From the NCBI GenBank assembly GCA_018222605.1, contig JAAEZZ010000008.1, positions 1-64,000 of the forward strand: a stretch of 64,000 nt of DNA, in the 5' to 3' direction. This document shows, in pieces, positions 62,512 to 64,000 of this stretch (its first letter is position 1; each line of letters opens with the position of its first letter). A program made the translations under genes and the position numbers. The stretch comes from Alphaproteobacteria bacterium (GTDB taxonomy: Bacteria > Pseudomonadota > Alphaproteobacteria > Caulobacterales > Hyphomonadaceae). Under the pieces are notes generated by a model that was not told the DNA's origin, searched no databases, and saw nothing but the letters and a program-made list of their open reading frames with translations.

Positions 62512-63045
62512 TTATTCGAGCACGTAGTCGGCCTCAGCCACATAGCGGCTGGGGCCCTTACCTGTATGGCTTGAATAGAGGTGGAAGCCCTCTGCCCAGA
62601 ATACGCCGCTGCGATAGGCATGGTGGGCTTCCACCCAGCGCCGTGCGTCTTCCAGGGGTGTGCCATGTAGATAGGCGAGCGTTACGTGGGGTGTGAACGG
62701 CCTGCGGTCTGGTTCCAGTCCCATCCGCCGGGCGATCCGTTCACACTGGGCCGAGAGGGCGCGTAGTTCGTCGCTCTCGCGCACACGGGCCCAGACAGCT
62801 GACGGCTCTCGCCGACCAAACCAGCCTACGCCTTCAAGAGAGAGTTCAAATGGCCGGCAGCGAATGGTTGCCAGCAAGTCATCCAGATCGCGCGCGGTCG
62901 TGTGAGTAACCTCACCGAAGAAACGAAGCGTGATGTGAAAGTTTTCTTCGGGCCGCCAACTCGCCCCGTCCAGACCGTCCTGAAGGTCTGTCAGGCCGTC
63001 ATGTAGTTCCTGCGGAATAGGGAGGGCGGCGAATAATCTGTACAT
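62512..63045 (-). CDS. thpR: RNA 2',3'-cyclic phosphodiesterase (LigT/ThpR)
   Basis: A 177-aa 2H phosphoesterase. The paired motifs HITLRFFG and HVTLAYLHG hold the two catalytic histidines. The N-terminus MYRLFAALPIPQELHDGL is typical. The enzyme opens 2',3'-cyclic phosphates on RNA. The start is set at MYRLF; an in-frame ATG 16 codons earlier overlaps the terminator of the DUF2853 gene. Confidence 0.9.
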   Translation of the reverse strand: MYRLFAALPIPQELHDGLTDLQDGLDGASWRPEENFHITLRFFGEVTHTTARDLDDLLATIRCRPFELSLEGVGWFGRREPSAVWARVRESDELRALSAQCERIARRMGLEPDRRPFTPHVTLAYLHGTPLEDARRWVEAHHAYRSGVFWAEGFHLYSSHTGKGPSRYVAEADYVLE

Positions 63046-63070
63046 GTTGTTCGCGGGCTTGGACCTGCCG

Positions 63071-63103
63071 GAAAAGAAGAAACCCGGCACCAAGGCCGGG
63101 TTT
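63071..63103 (-). terminator. intrinsic terminator after the DUF2853 gene
   Basis: On the minus strand AAACCCGGC, loop CTTGGT, GCCGGGTTT followed by CTTCTTTTCC. A 9-bp stem lies 28 bp after the DUF2853 stop, and the tail is T-rich though interrupted by C. Confidence 0.75.
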
Positions 63104-63130
63104 CAGAACTTTCATGAATGCCTGTCTGGA

Positions 63131-63463
63131 TCAACCAGCCAGTGCTTCAAGTTTGCCGAAATGTTCGGCAAGCAAGTAATAAAAAGTGACACGCGATTTC
63201 GTGCCACCTTCCGCACTCATCTTGTCGCACACAGCCGCCATGGCTGCGTCGAGTTCTGATTGCGTGTGCGCCAGGCCCAGCTTGCCCCGGCACCATTTTT
63301 CCCGAATCCGGTCCAGCTCACCGGAATCGGAGCAGGCTACGAGAGAGCTGTCACGATTGCGCAGGGCGATCCCCAGATGCCCTACGATCTTCTCTGCCGC
63401 AGCCTGATTGTAACCGTTTGCATATTTTTTGATATTGTCCGCATATTGTGATGCGTCTGCCAT
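63131..63463 (-). CDS. DUF2853 family protein
   Basis: A 110-aa protein starting MADASQYADNIKKYANGYNQ and containing KIVGHLGIALRNRDSSLVACSD and KWCRGKLGLAHTQSELDAAM, typical of DUF2853. The family has a solved helical structure but no known function. The start is the ATG at 63463, with AAGGGG 6 bases upstream; ATG 63469 overlaps that site. It is monocistronic, with a terminator behind it. Confidence 0.82.
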   Translation of the reverse strand: MADASQYADNIKKYANGYNQAAAEKIVGHLGIALRNRDSSLVACSDSGELDRIREKWCRGKLGLAHTQSELDAAMAAVCDKMSAEGGTKSRVTFYYLLAEHFGKLEALAG

Positions 63464-63819
63464 TGTCATCCCCTTCATTGTTTGGTGCGCCCACTGTTGG
63501 AAGTCCACCAGATTTCAAAAGTTAACCTCGGGTAGGTCCGAGTCAATCCTAAACTCCAGTCTAGTATACTACTTAAAGTGGTATATTTGCGCAAATTTCG
63601 TCTATTTTCCTGCTTAAGAGAGGAAGTTTATTGCGTTTGGGCGACCTTATCCACACCTCGGTCTCGCACAGGGTGTTCGCTTATCACGCGATTGGCGCGG
63701 AGAGCGCGTCATGATGAAGTCCGGTTTTTCTTGCGAATGGCGCCTGAAATGACCATATTCCAGGTCAATAAGGCAGACCAAGAAAAGCTGCCTTCAAGAC
63801 AGAAAGGGTTCTGAACCTA
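63464..63819. other. 356-bp divergent intergenic region with palindromes
   Basis: Between the DUF2853 gene and the Bax-inhibitor gene lies AT-rich DNA. It contains the inverted repeat ATACTACT-TAA-AGTGGTAT (63566-63584, one mismatch) and the perfect palindrome TTTGCGCAAA (63586-63595). An open frame at 63578-63814 has no ribosome site and no family resemblance. The region presumably holds both promoters. Confidence 0.5.
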
Positions 63820-64000
63820 TGAACGACTTTAATCGTGCCTATTCGCAGCCTGTTAATGCCGGCGCAATGGACACATCCGTCAATGCTGGCCTGCGGGCCT
63901 TTATGTTGGGCGTTTATCAAAAACTTGCCCTTGGCATTGCGTTGGCCGGTGCGCTCGCTTTTGTGGTGGGGACCAATATGGTGCCTGCCCTGACGCAGCT
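63820..64000 (+). CDS. Bax inhibitor-1/YccA family protein (partial, cut at window end)
   Basis: The first 60 codons of a membrane protein are visible. The polar N-terminus MNDFNRAYSQPVNAGAMDTS and then VNAGLRAFMLGVYQKLALG with a first helix LAGALAFVVGTNM match the N-terminus of alphaproteobacterial BI-1/YccA proteins. Those are seven-helix inner membrane proteins linked to FtsH substrate control and calcium leak. AGAAAGGG upstream supports the ATG. The rest lies outside the window. Confidence 0.8.

Noticed and set aside
63578-63814. 78-codon open frame before the Bax-inhibitor gene
   Set aside because: No ribosome site, no family likeness, and it overlaps palindromes in a likely promoter region.
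1-64000. CRISPR array, prophage or insertion sequence
   Set aside because: I saw no regularly spaced direct repeats, no transposase or integrase, and no terminal inverted repeats with target duplications. The only repeats are short palindromes.

Overview
The window looks like a chromosomal segment of a GC-rich alphaproteobacterium, most likely Hyphomonadaceae-like (Hyphomonas/Henriciella type). That placement is an inference from gene content and order: tol-pal followed by tilS and ftsH, hemC-hemD-mitofilin-hemY, a CarD regulator beside a 7Fe-type ferredoxin, a DUF1674/SDHAF4 homologue, and rpe-heparinase-purH in one cluster. It is mostly a housekeeping region. I see no prophage, insertion sequence, CRISPR array or rRNA operon. 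One tRNA is present, tRNA-Thr(CGT) at 60701-60776.

Layout. 1-7 kb: the tail of an unidentified gene, an LpxH-like phosphoesterase, a small unknown, a SUV3-like helicase overlapping an S4 RNA-binding gene and a TerB-like gene, then ferredoxin, CarD and a small Sel1-like protein. 7-12.4 kb: an acyl-CoA ligase diverging from proA-nadD-thiF/moeB, then an alpha/beta hydrolase. 12.4-23.6 kb: a lipocalin lipoprotein and the envelope cluster ybgC, a beta-barrel protein, tolQ-R-A-B, pal, cpoB, tilS, ftsH, then a GNAT protein. 23.6-27.7 kb: an RDD membrane protein and sdhCDAB on the minus strand. 27.8-33.5 kb: a DUF885 peptidase, then a reactive-sulfur module (persulfide-dioxygenase-like MBL enzyme diverging from a BigR/SqrR-type ArsR repressor, a membrane rhodanese and a TauE exporter), a glutamine amidotransferase and a barrel protein. 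33.7-39 kb: sugar and vitamin metabolism (phosphomannomutase, GST, UDP-glucose dehydrogenase, transaldolase, thiD). 39-42.6 kb: a more accessory stretch with PhzF, three poorly known proteins, a GC-rich hairpin repeat and AT-richer DNA. 42.6-51.8 kb: purH, a CapD-like dehydratase, heparinase II/III, rpe, a glycine-zipper lipoprotein, rsmB, htpX and the SDHAF4 homologue. 51.8-56 kb: acyl-CoA dehydrogenase, a GH43 lipoprotein and a second DUF885 lipoprotein. 56-64 kb: hemC-hemD-mitofilin-hemY, tRNA-Thr, a serine hydrolase, LigT/ThpR, DUF2853 and the start of a Bax-inhibitor-1 family gene cut by the window end.

How the parts fit. The tol-pal cluster with cpoB, the barrel gene and the lipoproteins serves envelope integrity. 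sdhCDAB and the SDHAF4 homologue serve complex II. hemC/D and hemY serve heme synthesis next to a crista-type membrane-shaping protein. PMM, UGD, CapD and heparinase suggest surface polysaccharide metabolism. The most striking non-coding element is a 59-bp near-palindrome at 30426-30484 that fills the divergent promoter of the sulfur module. It carries two copies of a 12-bp operator palindrome and symmetric promoter hexamers. I found no wholly new multi-gene system. The strongest leads are that regulatory region, the barrel gene embedded between ybgC and tolQ, the SDHAF4 gene apart from sdh, and the small accessory island near 40.2-42 kb.
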